A stretch of DNA of 64,000 bases from Pauljensenia sp018375675 (GCA_041432705.1 JAPWAE010000002.1:124001-188000), one strand, 5' to 3'. Shown: positions 7,328-16,474, counted from the first letter of the stretch. Program-made: numbers and translations. Notes: generated by a model from the sequence alone, not told the origin.

Positions 7328-8899
7328 TTAGCAGGGGGTGGCTTCGGGGGTTCCGGGCACGGGCGTCCCGGCGGGGATCGTCTCGGGGTATTCGCCCGTG
7401 AAGCAGCCGATGCACAGGGACGTGCCCTGTCCGGTGGCACCAACCATGCCGTCGATCGACAGGTAGGCCAGGGAGTCGGCGCCGATGGATTCGCGCACCT
7501 GTTCGACGCTCATCGACGAGGCAATGAGCTCGGCGCGCGTCGGGAAATCGATACCGAAGAAGCACGGCCACAGCACCGGCGGGGACGAGATGCGGATGTG
7601 CACCTCGGCGGCCCCGGCCTCGCGCAGCATCTTGACGAGCGCGCGCTGCGTGTTACCGCGCACGATCGAGTCGTCGATGACGACCAGGCGCTTGCCTTCG
7701 ATGACCTCGCGCAGGGGGTTGAGCTTGAGGCGGATGCCCAGCTGGCGCAGGGACTGCGTGGGCTGAATGAAGGTGCGGCCCACGTACGCGTTCTTCACGA
7801 GGCCCTGGGCGAAGGGGATGCCGGACTCCTGCGCGTAGCCGATCGCGGCGGGCGTGCCCGAGTCGGGCGTGGGGATCACCAGGTCCGCCTCGATGGGGTT
7901 CTCGCGCGCCAGGGCGGCACCCATCTCGTGGCGCGCGGCCACGATGCGGCGCCCGCCGATCGTCGTGTCAGGGCGGGCCAGGTACACGTACTCGAAGACG
8001 CAGGTGTTGGAGCGGCGCACGGCGAAGCGGCGCGAGTGCACACCCGACGCGTCAATCGAAATGAGCTCGCCGGGCTCGACCTCGCGCACGAAGGTCGCGC
8101 CACACAGGTCCAGGGCGGCAGTCTCGGAGGCGACGACCCAGCCGGAGGCCAGGCGGCCGAGCACGAGCGGGCGGTAGCCGTGCGGGTCGCGCGCGGCGTA
8201 CAGCGTGTTCTCGTCCATGAAGACCAGGGAGAACGCGCCCTTGATGCGCGGCAGGACCTTCAGGGCGGCGCCGACGAGGGGCGCGGGCTCAAGGTCGTCA
8301 ACAACCGACGAGGCCGGGGCGGCCTCGTCCACACCCGTATGCCCGGGCGTCACGGACGGGGACGCGATGAAGGGGGTCGGACCGGGAATGCGGTCGGCCA
8401 TGCCCAGCAGAGCAGTCACGAGGGAGGTGTCGGTGGAGGCGCCGCGTTCGAAGTCCTCACCGTCGTCGGCAATCTCGACGGCCAGCTCGCGCAGCTCGAC
8501 CGTGTTGGTGAGGTTGCCGTTGTGGGCCAGGGCGAGCGTGCCCGTGGGGGTGGGGCCCAGCGTCGGCTGGGCGTTGCGCCACACGTCCGCGCCGGTCGTC
8601 GCGTAGCGGACGTGGCCCAGAGCGATGTGGCCGCGCAGGCCCTGGAGGGACTGCTCGGAGAACACCTGCGAGACGAGGCCCTGATCCTTATACACGAGGA
8701 TCTGCTTGCCATTCGACGTCGCAATACCCGCGCTCTGTTGGCCGCGGTGTTGCAAGGCGTAGAGGGAGAAGTAGGTCAGGCGGGAAACGTCCTCGCCCGG
8801 GGCCCATACTCCGAAGACCCCGCAGTGATCATGCGGGTGATCGTCTCCGAAGAGTTCCTGGTCGGACAGTGTCATGTCTGGCTGCGAGACGGGAAGCAC
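7328..8899 (-). CDS. purF: Amidophosphoribosyltransferase
   Basis: PurF makes phosphoribosylamine from PRPP and glutamine, the committed step of purine synthesis. An N-terminal Ntn glutaminase follows a short propeptide (the Cys nucleophile is in HDHCGVFGVW), with RYATTG and HNGNLTN motifs. The C-terminal PRTase domain has the PRPP loop VVIDDSIVRGNT. I prefer GTG 8899, with GGGAGAG seven nt upstream; ATG 8875 has no ribosome site. Between TSLVTALLGMADRIPG and KVLPRIKGAF lies an insertion of about 35-40 residues that I do not expect in PurF. It carries a palindromic copy of the interspersed 14-mer. Confidence 0.95.
   Translation of the reverse strand: MLPVSQPDMTLSDQELFGDDHPHDHCGVFGVWAPGEDVSRLTYFSLYALQHRGQQSAGIATSNGKQILVYKDQGLVSQVFSEQSLQGLRGHIALGHVRYATTGADVWRNAQPTLGPTPTGTLALAHNGNLTNTVELRELAVEIADDGEDFERGASTDTSLVTALLGMADRIPGPTPFIASPSVTPGHTGVDEAAPASSVVDDLEPAPLVGAALKVLPRIKGAFSLVFMDENTLYAARDPHGYRPLVLGRLASGWVVASETAALDLCGATFVREVEPGELISIDASGVHSRRFAVRRSNTCVFEYVYLARPDTTIGGRRIVAARHEMGAALARENPIEADLVIPTPDSGTPAAIGYAQESGIPFAQGLVKNAYVGRTFIQPTQSLRQLGIRLKLNPLREVIEGKRLVVIDDSIVRGNTQRALVKMLREAGAAEVHIRISSPPVLWPCFFGIDFPTRAELIASSMSVEQVRESIGADSLAYLSIDGMVGATGQGTSLCIGCFTGEYPETIPAGTPVPGTPEATPC
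8307..8329. repeat. Palindromic copy of the interspersed 14-mer inside purF
   Basis: GACGAGGCC-GGGGC-GGCCTCGTC. An exact 14-mer (8307-8320) runs into an inverted half-copy. In the purF frame it encodes Asp-Glu-Ala-Ala-Pro-Ala-Ser-Ser in a non-conserved insertion. Confidence 0.75.
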
Positions 8900-9076
8900 G
8901 CTCTCACTCTCCCACACTTTTTCCCTCCTCGTGGCATATATCCACGTTGTGGCGGGCACATGTAAGCTCGGCCAGCCCCGCCGCGCAGCGCGTAATTGCG
9001 CACGCTTTGCGGCGCAGAATCGGTCTCTCCTGGGTCTAGGTGACACAATGGAGTGCAGCAATCTTGAGGAGGAAAC

Positions 9077-11569
9077 GTGGCCAATCCGACGCTGAGCGCC
9101 ATCATGTGGGGACTCGCCCTGCTGGTGAGCGCCCTGGCCGTCCTGTCGTTCGCGCGAGGCCTGACCCACATGTGGCGCACGGTCTCGGCGGGCACGCCCG
9201 ACCCGGGGCGCCTCGGTCCCGTCGGCAAGCGAGCGTGGGGCGTCGTCTCCGCGGCCCTCACCCACCGCGAGTTCAAGGGGCGGCCCTGGATCAAGGCGGC
9301 CCACTGGCTGGTCATGGTCTCCTTCCCGATCCTCTTCTTCACCCTGGTTACGGGCTACGCCCAGCTGCGCGTCCAGACCTTCACGCTGCCCCTCCTCGGC
9401 CATTTTGCGCCGTGGGAGTGGCTGACCGAGGTCTTCGCGTGGGGCGGCCTGGCCGGCATCATCGCCCTGATGGTCGTGCGCCAGCGCGCCGGGCGTGGCA
9501 CGGCCGCCGAGGCGGCCCTCTCCAACGACGACCCCGATGCCGCTGCTGCCGCGGCCGACCCGGAAGGCACCCCGCCCTCGTCCCTGGCCAAGCCCCACCC
9601 GCGCGACTCCTCCCCGCGCGGCCTGGCCTCCCGTTTCCTGGGTTCGACCCGCTGGCAGGCGCTCTTCGTCGAGTGGGTCATCCTCATCGTGTGCGCGTGC
9701 GTCGTGGCCCTGCGCGGCCTCGAATACGCGCTCTTCAGCGTGACGCCCGGCCTCGAGGCCCACGCGACCGCCCTGCACTTCCCGCTCACCGCCTGGCTCG
9801 GCGCGCTCTTCGCGACCGCCGCTTCCTCCTCGGCCGCCTCGCTGGCGAACGCGATCGTGCTGGTCAGCGCCCTCAAGGTCCTCACCTCCATGATCTGGCT
9901 GACGGTCGTCGGCATCCAGACCGGCATGGGCGTCGCCTGGCACCGCTTCGTCGCGATCCTCAACCTGTACACGCGCCGCAACGCCGACGGCACGAAGTCC
10001 CTGGGACCGGCCGACCACATGCTCATCGACGGCAAGCCGGTCACCAGCGAGGACGACTTCGACGACGTCCCCGAGGACACCGTCCTCGGCGTTGGCACGA
10101 TCGACGACTTCTCGTGGAAGGCCCGCCTGGACCTGTACTCATGCACCGAGTGCGGCCGCTGCCAGGAGCTGTGCCCCGCGTGGAACACCCAGAAGCCCCT
10201 CTCCCCCAAGCTGCTCATCATGGGCCTGCGCGACCACATGGAGTCTGCCTCCAACGTGCAGATCGTCGAGCAGGAGGAGGGCCACCAGAAGCTGGATGAT
10301 GGCGAGGTCCTCCTCGACAAGGGCGTGCCGGCCTCGCCGCACTCCTTCGACCTGGTCTCCGCCCTGTCCCTGTCGGGCGCGACCGGCCCCGAGGGCGTCT
10401 CCGCGGTCACCGCTCCCCTGGTCCCCGAGGTCGTCTCCGAAGAGGTCCTGTGGGATTGCACGAACTGCGGCGCCTGCGTCGAGCAGTGCCCCGTCGACAT
10501 CGAGCACATCGACCACATTCTCGACCTGCGCCGCCACCAGGTCCTCATGGAGGGCGCGTTCCCCCGCGAGCTGGGCCGCGCGTTCCGCGGCATGGAATCC
10601 AAGGCGAACCCCTACAACCAGCCCGCCCGCAAGCGCATGGAGTGGGCGAAGAAGCTGGACTTTGACATCCCCGTCGTCGGCGAGGACATCGAGGACGCCT
10701 CCGAGGTTGACTACCTGTTCTGGGTAGGCTGCGCGGGCGCCTACGACGACACCGCGAAGAAGACCAGCGCCGCCGTCGCCGAGCTGCTGCACACCGCGGG
10801 CGTGTCCTTCGCGGTCCTCGGCTCGGGCGAGTCCTGCACGGGCGACCCAGCCCGCCGCGCCGGCAACGAGGCGCTCTTCCAGATGCTGGCCGCCCAGGCG
10901 ATCGACACCCTCAAGGAAGCCAAGCCCCAGAAGATCGTCGTCTCCTGCGCGCACTGCTTCAACACGATCGCGGGCGAGTACCCGGAGCTGGGCGGCTCCT
11001 TCGACGTCGTCCACCACACGCAGCTCCTCAATCGCCTGGTGCGCGACGGCCTGCTCACGCCGGTGGCCCCCACTGCCCCCACGGGCGCGGACAGCACGGA
11101 CGAGGCCGGGGCGCAGCCCGCGGGCAACGCTCCCTCGGTCGGCGCACCCCTGAAGGTCACCTACCACGACGCATGCTTCCTGGGCCGCCACAACCGCGTC
11201 TACGAGCCGCCGCGCGAGCTCGTGGGCTCCCTGCCGAACGTGGAGCTCGTCGAGATGCCGCGCAACCGCGACCGCGCGATGTGCTGCGGCGCAGGCGGTG
11301 CGCACGCCTGGTTCGAGGAGACGCGCGGGACCCGCATCGCGGATGCCCGCATCGTCGAGGCCGCGGCCACGGGCGCGGACGTCGTCGCGACGGCCTGCCC
11401 CTTCTGTTCCCAGATGCTCGGCTCCGCCTCGGGCACGTCCGCTGGTTTCGTCTCGGCCGACGCCGACAATCAGAGCGCCGAGGAGACCACGGCCTCGTCC
11501 GGTGGAAAGCTCCCGGAGGTGCGCGACGTGGCCGTGATGCTGCTCGAATCCGTCAAGCGCGGGCAATAA
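9077..11569 (+). CDS. Fused membrane / 4Fe-4S / CCG-domain oxidoreductase (Rv0338c-like)
   Basis: 830 residues from GTG 9077, with GAGGAGGAAAC directly upstream. The N-terminal 290 residues hold about five membrane helices resembling a nitrate-reductase-gamma-type cytochrome b module. Two 4Fe-4S motifs follow, CTECGRCQELCP (near 355) and CTNCGACVEQCP (near 461). Two CCG-type cysteine-rich domains come next (VGCAG near 550, SCAHC near 625, HDAC near 700, MCCGAGG near 735), as in heterodisulfide reductase HdrD and glycolate oxidase GlcF. The architecture matches the mycobacterial Fe-S reductase Rv0338c. The likely role is electron transfer at the membrane; the physiological substrate is unknown. 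It is divergent from purF across 177 nt. Confidence 0.85.
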   Translation: MANPTLSAIMWGLALLVSALAVLSFARGLTHMWRTVSAGTPDPGRLGPVGKRAWGVVSAALTHREFKGRPWIKAAHWLVMVSFPILFFTLVTGYAQLRVQTFTLPLLGHFAPWEWLTEVFAWGGLAGIIALMVVRQRAGRGTAAEAALSNDDPDAAAAAADPEGTPPSSLAKPHPRDSSPRGLASRFLGSTRWQALFVEWVILIVCACVVALRGLEYALFSVTPGLEAHATALHFPLTAWLGALFATAASSSAASLANAIVLVSALKVLTSMIWLTVVGIQTGMGVAWHRFVAILNLYTRRNADGTKSLGPADHMLIDGKPVTSEDDFDDVPEDTVLGVGTIDDFSWKARLDLYSCTECGRCQELCPAWNTQKPLSPKLLIMGLRDHMESASNVQIVEQEEGHQKLDDGEVLLDKGVPASPHSFDLVSALSLSGATGPEGVSAVTAPLVPEVVSEEVLWDCTNCGACVEQCPVDIEHIDHILDLRRHQVLMEGAFPRELGRAFRGMESKANPYNQPARKRMEWAKKLDFDIPVVGEDIEDASEVDYLFWVGCAGAYDDTAKKTSAAVAELLHTAGVSFAVLGSGESCTGDPARRAGNEALFQMLAAQAIDTLKEAKPQKIVVSCAHCFNTIAGEYPELGGSFDVVHHTQLLNRLVRDGLLTPVAPTAPTGADSTDEAGAQPAGNAPSVGAPLKVTYHDACFLGRHNRVYEPPRELVGSLPNVELVEMPRNRDRAMCCGAGGAHAWFEETRGTRIADARIVEAAATGADVVATACPFCSQMLGSASGTSAGFVSADADNQSAEETTASSGGKLPEVRDVAVMLLESVKRGQ
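11099..11112 (+). repeat. Interspersed 14-mer, exact copy, in the Fe-S oxidoreductase
   Basis: GACGAGGCCGGGGC, read in frame as Asp-Glu-Ala-Gly-Ala. It lies in the variable linker just before the second CCG domain. Confidence 0.7.
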
Positions 11570-11627
11570 CGCACGCGCACGGCGCGCACTCCACAGTGTG
11601 CACCGCACGCACATTCCCCAGACAAGA

Positions 11628-11670
11628 GGGCGGCCCCGCAGGAAAAACCTGCGGGGCCGCCCCTTCGTTT
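11628..11670. terminator. Strong bidirectional terminator
   Basis: GGGCGGCCCCGCAGG (11628-11642), an A5 loop, and the perfect complement (11648-11662), followed by CTTCGTTT. It serves the Fe-S oxidoreductase and the convergent molbindin gene. Confidence 0.85.
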
Positions 11671-11677
11671 CGAAAAA

Positions 11678-11890
11678 TCAGTCCTCGACGCCAACGATGA
11701 CGTTGGAGGCCTTGATGACGGCGACGGCCTTGGAGCCGACGGTCAGGCCAAGCTCCTCGATGGCGGCGTTCGTGATCGACGAGGAGATGACCAGGCCGGG
11801 GGCGACCTCGATCTTGACGATGCCGTTCACGGCGCCCTGAGAGACCTCAACGACGGTGCCGGGGAGCTGGTTGCGTGCAGAGAGCTTCAT
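11678..11890 (-). CDS. Molbindin-like TOBE-domain protein
   Basis: 70 residues forming a single TOBE/Mop domain: MKLSARNQLPGTVVEVSQGAV then NGIVKIEVAPGLVISSSIT and a closing VGSKAVAVIKASNVIVG. Free-standing Mop proteins bind molybdate or tungstate as oligomers in the cytoplasm and act as storage or buffering proteins. AAAGG lies before the ATG. No molybdate transporter or cofactor gene is next to it in this window, so the ligand assignment rests on the family alone. Confidence 0.85.
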   Translation of the reverse strand: MKLSARNQLPGTVVEVSQGAVNGIVKIEVAPGLVISSSITNAAIEELGLTVGSKAVAVIKASNVIVGVED

Positions 11891-11966
11891 GGTATGCCCT
11901 TTCCTTCGTATGGATATGAAAACACAGCCACACTAGCGGTTGACACACGCTCCGTCTACGGGTGGC

Positions 11967-13574
11967 CTATTCCCCCTCGTCAGGGGAGATTTCCTCGAGG
12001 CCGACGAGGAAGCCATCCTCGTCGATGACGTTGCCGCCCACGAGGGTCGCGATCATTCCTGCGGCCTTCTCCACCTCCTGGGTCGAGCGCAGGCGCTCCA
12101 GGCGCGCGGTGCGGCTCATCGCGCCCGCACCGGGCGTCGGCGCGGAGGTGGGCAGCCAGCGGACCTGGTATTCGATGATGGCTCCGGCCGTCCACGGCTC
12201 CCAGCGCAGGACGCGCGGCGGCGTGGGCACGGCGTGGACTTCGATCATCATGTCCGAGCGGTGGCCGATCGGGCTCATGAGGGCGTAGCCGTCGACGACC
12301 TGCGGCTTGTCGCGCTGCGTCTCGTGCTCCTCGCGGGCCTTAGCGATCTTGGAGGCGATGTCCTTGCGCACCGGACCCAGCTCGGCCTTCAGCTTCTCGA
12401 TCTGGGCGATCTGCGCGGGGGTCAGCGGGACGGGCTTGGGGGCCTCGGGCGTAACGTCGCGCGCGTCCTTCATCTGCTCGAATCCGGCGCGCTCACGCAT
12501 CGCGGAGAGCAGGTCCTCGGGGTTGATCCAGCGCGGCGAGTACACCGTCAGATTCACGGCCGAGTCGGCGTCGGGGACCATGACGTAGCCGCTGCCCGCG
12601 ATGCGCAGGCCGCCGGCGAGGCGTCGGGCCATGCGGCGAAGCGCCTCGAGCACGCGGTACTCCAGGCCCGCGGGCAGACCGTCGGGGAACGCCTTGTCCC
12701 ACTCGCCCATAACACCGTTGCTCTGCTGGCGAGCGGGCGCCTGCGGGCAGCGCAGGACCCACGCGTTGGACAGCGAGGCCGGGGTGCCCAGCGCGGCGCG
12801 CGTCGGCTGGTCGAGCGTCCACGGCCCTTCCAACTCGGCGTCGGAGGACAGGCGCAAGCGACCCGGTGCGATCCATCCAGCCTCGTCCCACATGGAAATC
12901 GCAAGGGCCTCAAGCTCGGCGGGATCAACCGCGTCGGAGACGAGGAACAGGTGGTGCTCACGCGCGACGTCCAGGTCGATGACGCCGGCGGGCTCGCTCA
13001 CCTCAATGGCGGCGGCGATCGGGATGGCGGCCTCAGCGCTCGTGACCTCACCGTCGGCCGCGATCTGGAAAGCGGCATCCGTCGAGGTCATCGTCGTCAG
13101 GGCGACGTTCGTCTGGGTCAGCGGGTTGTCCGTCGCGCTCATCGGCGTCGGATCCGCGAACGAATGAGGGACAGCGGCCATGCGCTCCTTGAGGGAACGC
13201 CTCACCGGCGCTGCCTGGGGGGCCTCGTCCCTGTTGGTGACCTGCTCGCGCGGAGTCATGCCGGGCAGAGCGACGCCCTGAATGACGCCCGTGCGCGTCT
13301 GGCTGGGAGCCACCGGGGGGATGCCGGCGTCGGCCTCGTGTCCGACGCTTCGCTGCGGCGCAACCTGCACCTGAGGAACACCCATGACGGGCGTCGGCTC
13401 GGGCGGCTCCGGCGGGGGCGGCGCCTGCAGGTCAGCCGGCTCGGGAGCGGGCGGCTCCGGCAGCTCAGCGGGATCCGGTGCTGGCGGATAGCTCGCCTCG
13501 CGGGCCGCGCGCTCGGCGCGCTCGGCGCGCATGCGTTCAAGCCGGGAGGGCGGTGGAGGAGGAAGAGCCGACAT
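11967..13574 (-). CDS. Uncharacterised Pro-rich protein upstream region of the dcd cluster
   Basis: 535 residues with no family I recognise. Residues 1-75 are Arg-rich, then an extended Pro/Glu/Ala tract (PPAPDPAELPEPPAPEPADL) that should be disordered. Residues about 180-400 look folded, with patterns such as LWDEAGW and WVLRCPQAPARQ. Residues about 385-430 are a Lys/Glu-rich helix (IAQIEKLKAELGPVRKDIASKIAKAREEHE). No signal peptide or membrane segment is visible, so it is probably cytoplasmic. It lies 6 nt after dcd on the same strand and is probably co-transcribed with it. Confidence 0.7.
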   Translation of the reverse strand: MSALPPPPPSRLERMRAERAERAAREASYPPAPDPAELPEPPAPEPADLQAPPPPEPPEPTPVMGVPQVQVAPQRSVGHEADAGIPPVAPSQTRTGVIQGVALPGMTPREQVTNRDEAPQAAPVRRSLKERMAAVPHSFADPTPMSATDNPLTQTNVALTTMTSTDAAFQIAADGEVTSAEAAIPIAAAIEVSEPAGVIDLDVAREHHLFLVSDAVDPAELEALAISMWDEAGWIAPGRLRLSSDAELEGPWTLDQPTRAALGTPASLSNAWVLRCPQAPARQQSNGVMGEWDKAFPDGLPAGLEYRVLEALRRMARRLAGGLRIAGSGYVMVPDADSAVNLTVYSPRWINPEDLLSAMRERAGFEQMKDARDVTPEAPKPVPLTPAQIAQIEKLKAELGPVRKDIASKIAKAREEHETQRDKPQVVDGYALMSPIGHRSDMMIEVHAVPTPPRVLRWEPWTAGAIIEYQVRWLPTSAPTPGAGAMSRTARLERLRSTQEVEKAAGMIATLVGGNVIDEDGFLVGLEEISPDEGE

Positions 13575-13580
13575 CGGGTA

Positions 13581-14162
13581 TCACCGTTCGATGCGGGTGC
13601 ACGTAAAGCGCTCGTGGGTGCGCGAGGGCGTCGGTCCGCGCTGGCCCTGATAATGCGATCCGAGCCCCTGCGAACCGTAGGGGTGCTCGGCCGGGGAGGA
13701 CAGGTCGAAGAAGCACAGCTGCCCGATCTTCATGCCGGGGTAGAGCAGGATCGGCATCGTCGCCGTGTTCGACAGCTCCAGGGTCACGTGGCCCGAGAAT
13801 CCGGGGTCAATGAAGCCCGCCGTCGAGTGGGTGAGCAGGCCGAGGCGGCCCAGGGAGGACTTGCCCTCAAGGCGCGCGGCGATGTCGTTGCCGAGGGTCA
13901 CCAGCTCGTAGGTGGCGCCCAGGACAAACTCGCCGGGGTGCAGCACGAAGGGCTGATCGGGGCCCACATCGACCTGGTGGGTAAGGTCCGACTGGTCCGC
14001 CGCGGGGTCAATCACCGGGTAGCGGTGGTTATCGAAGAGGCGGAACAGCCGATCCAGGCGCACGTCAATGCTGGCCGGCTGGACCAGGTCCCGGTCCAGC
14101 GGGTCGAGCTGGATACGTCCAGAGTCCAGGGAGGCCTTGATGTCGCGGTCACTGAGCAGCAT
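13581..14162 (-). CDS. dcd: dCTP deaminase (dUMP-forming type)
   Basis: Deaminates dCTP on the route to dTTP. 193 residues, close to the mycobacterial bifunctional enzyme (about 190) that also hydrolyses dUTP to dUMP. The start MLLSDRDIKASLDSGRI, the LEGKSSLGRLGL motif and the catalytic-region TAGFIDPGFSGHVTLELSN are all present. Bifunctionality is inferred from length and lineage, not shown by the sequence. It is followed on the same strand by the Pro-rich unknown gene. Confidence 0.94.
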   Translation of the reverse strand: MLLSDRDIKASLDSGRIQLDPLDRDLVQPASIDVRLDRLFRLFDNHRYPVIDPAADQSDLTHQVDVGPDQPFVLHPGEFVLGATYELVTLGNDIAARLEGKSSLGRLGLLTHSTAGFIDPGFSGHVTLELSNTATMPILLYPGMKIGQLCFFDLSSPAEHPYGSQGLGSHYQGQRGPTPSRTHERFTCTRIER

Positions 14163-14208
14163 GACTCGATTGTCGCATACTCAGCGCCGCGACAACAGCC
14201 TCAGAGGG

Positions 14209-14790
14209 TCACTGCAGGGGCTGGCCCTGAGCGTCGGTGGCGTAGTCACCGGAACGCATGAGGAGCATGATGAAATCAATGAACGCCCAGATGCCGGACA
14301 CGATGAGACCGATGAAGGTCAGCGTCAGCACCAGCTGGATGATGCCCTTGGTGGTGTAGCCCAGGTAGAAGTTGTGAACACCGAGGGTACCCAGGAAGAA
14401 GGCCAGAATCACGGCGACGATCCACTGCTTGGGAGCACCAGCAGCGAAGGGCTGACCGTAGGCGGGCTGACCGTAGGCGGGCTGACCGTAGGCCTGCTGG
14501 CCCGCAGCGTAGGCGGCCTGCTCATAGCCGGGCTGACCGTAGGCATCCGCACCGTAAGCGCCCTGCGCGTTCGCGTCGGGGCCCGGGACGCCGTAGCCCT
14601 GCTCCGGCTGGGCGTAGGAGCTGGCCGCGGGAGCGTCGTACGCGGTGCCGTAGGTCGTCGAACCGGGGGTCGCCGTGGCCTCGTCGTAGCTGGGGGTCGA
14701 AGCCTGGGGGAACGCGGGAGCCTCGGGGGCGGGAACCTGAGCGGATTCCTCAGGCTGGAAGGGGGTGGCCTGCGGGTCGGGCGTCGTCAT
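14209..14790 (-). CDS. TM2-domain membrane protein with Tyr/Gln/Pro-rich tail
   Basis: 193 residues from ATG 14790, which has GAAAGG seven nt upstream. The first 115 residues are disordered, rich in Ala, Pro, Gln and Tyr, and include three YGQPAYGQP-type repeats. A TM2 domain follows (FFLGTLGVHNFYLGYTTKGIIQL), with two membrane helices. The function of TM2 proteins in bacteria is not established. A smaller TM2-like protein lies 267 nt upstream on the same strand. The DNA behind the YGQP repeats is a tandem CCGTAGGCGGGCTGA-type repeat, which could change copy number. Confidence 0.85.
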   Translation of the reverse strand: MTTPDPQATPFQPEESAQVPAPEAPAFPQASTPSYDEATATPGSTTYGTAYDAPAASSYAQPEQGYGVPGPDANAQGAYGADAYGQPGYEQAAYAAGQQAYGQPAYGQPAYGQPFAAGAPKQWIVAVILAFFLGTLGVHNFYLGYTTKGIIQLVLTLTFIGLIVSGIWAFIDFIMLLMRSGDYATDAQGQPLQ

Positions 14791-14984
14791 GGGAAAGCCT
14801 TTCGATAGACGTGGGGGCCGCGGACGGCCGTACTGACATAGCCTAGCGCGCTCACACCCTCGTGCGAGAGTCGCGTCCACCCCGAAACGACCCTGATTGA
14901 TCCCGGAGGCCGTGAAGCAGTGCCGTGGTTCCTCATCCTCACATGATCGCTCGCACCCTCGAGAGCACGCTCCGCCAATGAAAA

Positions 14985-15016
14985 GACGTGGGGCCCGGCA
15001 TCAAGCCGGGCCCCAC
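14985..15016 (-). terminator. Terminator of the small TM2-like gene
   Basis: GTGGGGCCCGGC (14988-14999), a 5-nt loop and GCCGGGCCCCAC (15005-15016). On the minus strand it is followed by GTCTTTTC. Confidence 0.8.
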
Positions 15017-15057
15017 GGGGTAGTCTGACGCGCGCATCACGCGCGGAGCGCAGGTGC

Positions 15058-15375
15058 TCAGACGGTGGGAACGCCGTTGGCGTCCTTCTCGTAGATCCAC
15101 TTGCCCAGGAAGGTCATGATGGCCACGACGAGCAGAACGACGCCCCACGCGTAGTAGAGCAGGCTGAAGATGGTCGAGATGAAGCCAAGATCCAGGACGA
15201 CGGCCGGCACCACGAGCACGAGGGAGATGACGATCTTGTAGATGGCGTACTGGGTGTAGCCGAGGTAGAAGTCACCGATGCCGAAGCCACCGAGGAACAG
15301 GTTGAGGAGGCCGGCGACCACGCGGGACTTGCCCTGCGCGGGAGCGTTGTAGCCGGGCTGCTGAGGAGCGGACAT
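15058..15375 (-). CDS. Small TM2-like membrane protein
   Basis: 105 residues from ATG 15375, with GGAG seven nt upstream. A short polar N-terminus (MSAPQQPGYNAPAQGKSR) precedes LNLFLGGFGIGDFYLGYTQ, the TM2 signature, with two further hydrophobic stretches and a charged end. It is probably a paralogue of the neighbour at 14209. Its terminator separates the two genes, so they are expressed independently. Confidence 0.8.
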   Translation of the reverse strand: MSAPQQPGYNAPAQGKSRVVAGLLNLFLGGFGIGDFYLGYTQYAIYKIVISLVLVVPAVVLDLGFISTIFSLLYYAWGVVLLVVAIMTFLGKWIYEKDANGVPTV

Positions 15376-15541
15376 GTTGTCTCCTATGTGTTGATGGAAC
15401 CCCACAGGGGTGTTTTTCGAAAACATGGTCAGGGTAGCGGACCCTTTTATTTTTTACAATATTCTCCCATTTTTATGTAGCAGCTCACTTCTTAATTCCT
15501 TTCGTTCGTCACGATGAAGTTTTGTTCCATAGACTGACTGA

Positions 15542-16465
15542 GTGTTCATAAATCCAACGGCGGAGGCCACACGGGCACTCCACTGCGACCTGCCCCATTG
15601 GTTCGCGACGCACAAGCGCGACCTACCAATGCGCGCAGCCGACGTCTCCGACTGGGGGACCCTCGTCTTTGAGATCATGAGCCAACAGACGCCCATCGCA
15701 CGCGTCCAGCCGATCTGGCTGGAGTGGATGGAACGCTGGCCCACGCCCGCGGACGTGGCGGCCGCATCCTCCGCGGATATCATCGTTGCCTGGGCAAACC
15801 TCGGATACCCCTCGCGCGCCCTGCGCCTCAAGGCCTGCGCGGCCACCATCGTCGAAAAACACGGCGGAGAAGTCCCCCTGACCCTCAAGGACCTGACCCT
15901 CCTGCCGGGCGTCGGCACCTACACCGCATCCGCACTGCTCGCGTTCCGCCACGGAATCCGCGTGCCGGTCCTGGACACGAACGTGCGTCGAGTGCTGGTC
16001 AGATTTCTGGACGGCCGAGAGTTTCCTCCCCACACCACGCCCTCGAAAGCAGAAACGATGCGGGCCGACGCAATTTTGCCCGAAGACGGGCACCATGCGG
16101 CCGAGGTGAGTTTGGCACTCATGGAATTCGGGGCGCTAGTCTGCACGCAGCTCAGCCCCTCCTGCGACGAGTGCACCATCCACAAACACTGCGCATGGGC
16201 GCTCGCCGGACACCCGAAGGACGAGAAGCGCCCCACGCCCCAGCCCTACGCGGGCACCGACCGCCAGGCGCGCGGACGCATCATGAAGGCCCTGCGCACC
16301 GCCCACTTCGAGGGCACGGACGGCCTCACCAAGCGCAAAGTTCTCGACGCCGCCCGCATCGACGGGGGTGACCGCTACCAGCCCACCCGCGTCTACCGGG
16401 CACTCCTGAAGGACGGCATGATCGTCTACAACGAGGACACCAAGCGCGTCACGCTCCCCCGCTAA
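15542..16465 (+). CDS. mutY: A/G-specific adenine DNA glycosylase
   Basis: Removes A mispaired with 8-oxoG. 307 residues. The catalytic Glu lies in FEIMSQQTPI, the helix-hairpin-helix is LPGVGTYTASALL, and the catalytic Asp is in VLDTNVRRVL. The 4Fe-4S ligands have the exact C-x6-C-x2-C-x5-C spacing (CTQLSPSCDECTIHKHC). As in other Actinobacteria, the C-terminal 8-oxoG-recognition domain is reduced. The first in-frame start is GTG 15542; no convincing ribosome site precedes it, so the exact start is uncertain. It is convergent with the export operon. Confidence 0.93.
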   Translation: MFINPTAEATRALHCDLPHWFATHKRDLPMRAADVSDWGTLVFEIMSQQTPIARVQPIWLEWMERWPTPADVAAASSADIIVAWANLGYPSRALRLKACAATIVEKHGGEVPLTLKDLTLLPGVGTYTASALLAFRHGIRVPVLDTNVRRVLVRFLDGREFPPHTTPSKAETMRADAILPEDGHHAAEVSLALMEFGALVCTQLSPSCDECTIHKHCAWALAGHPKDEKRPTPQPYAGTDRQARGRIMKALRTAHFEGTDGLTKRKVLDAARIDGGDRYQPTRVYRALLKDGMIVYNEDTKRVTLPR

Positions 16466-16474
16466 CACTCTCAG

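Noticed and set aside
8900..10018. N-terminal extension of purF across the divergent Fe-S gene
   Set aside because: The extension would overlap the coding sequence of the Fe-S oxidoreductase and lacks family similarity; GTG 8899 has a ribosome site.
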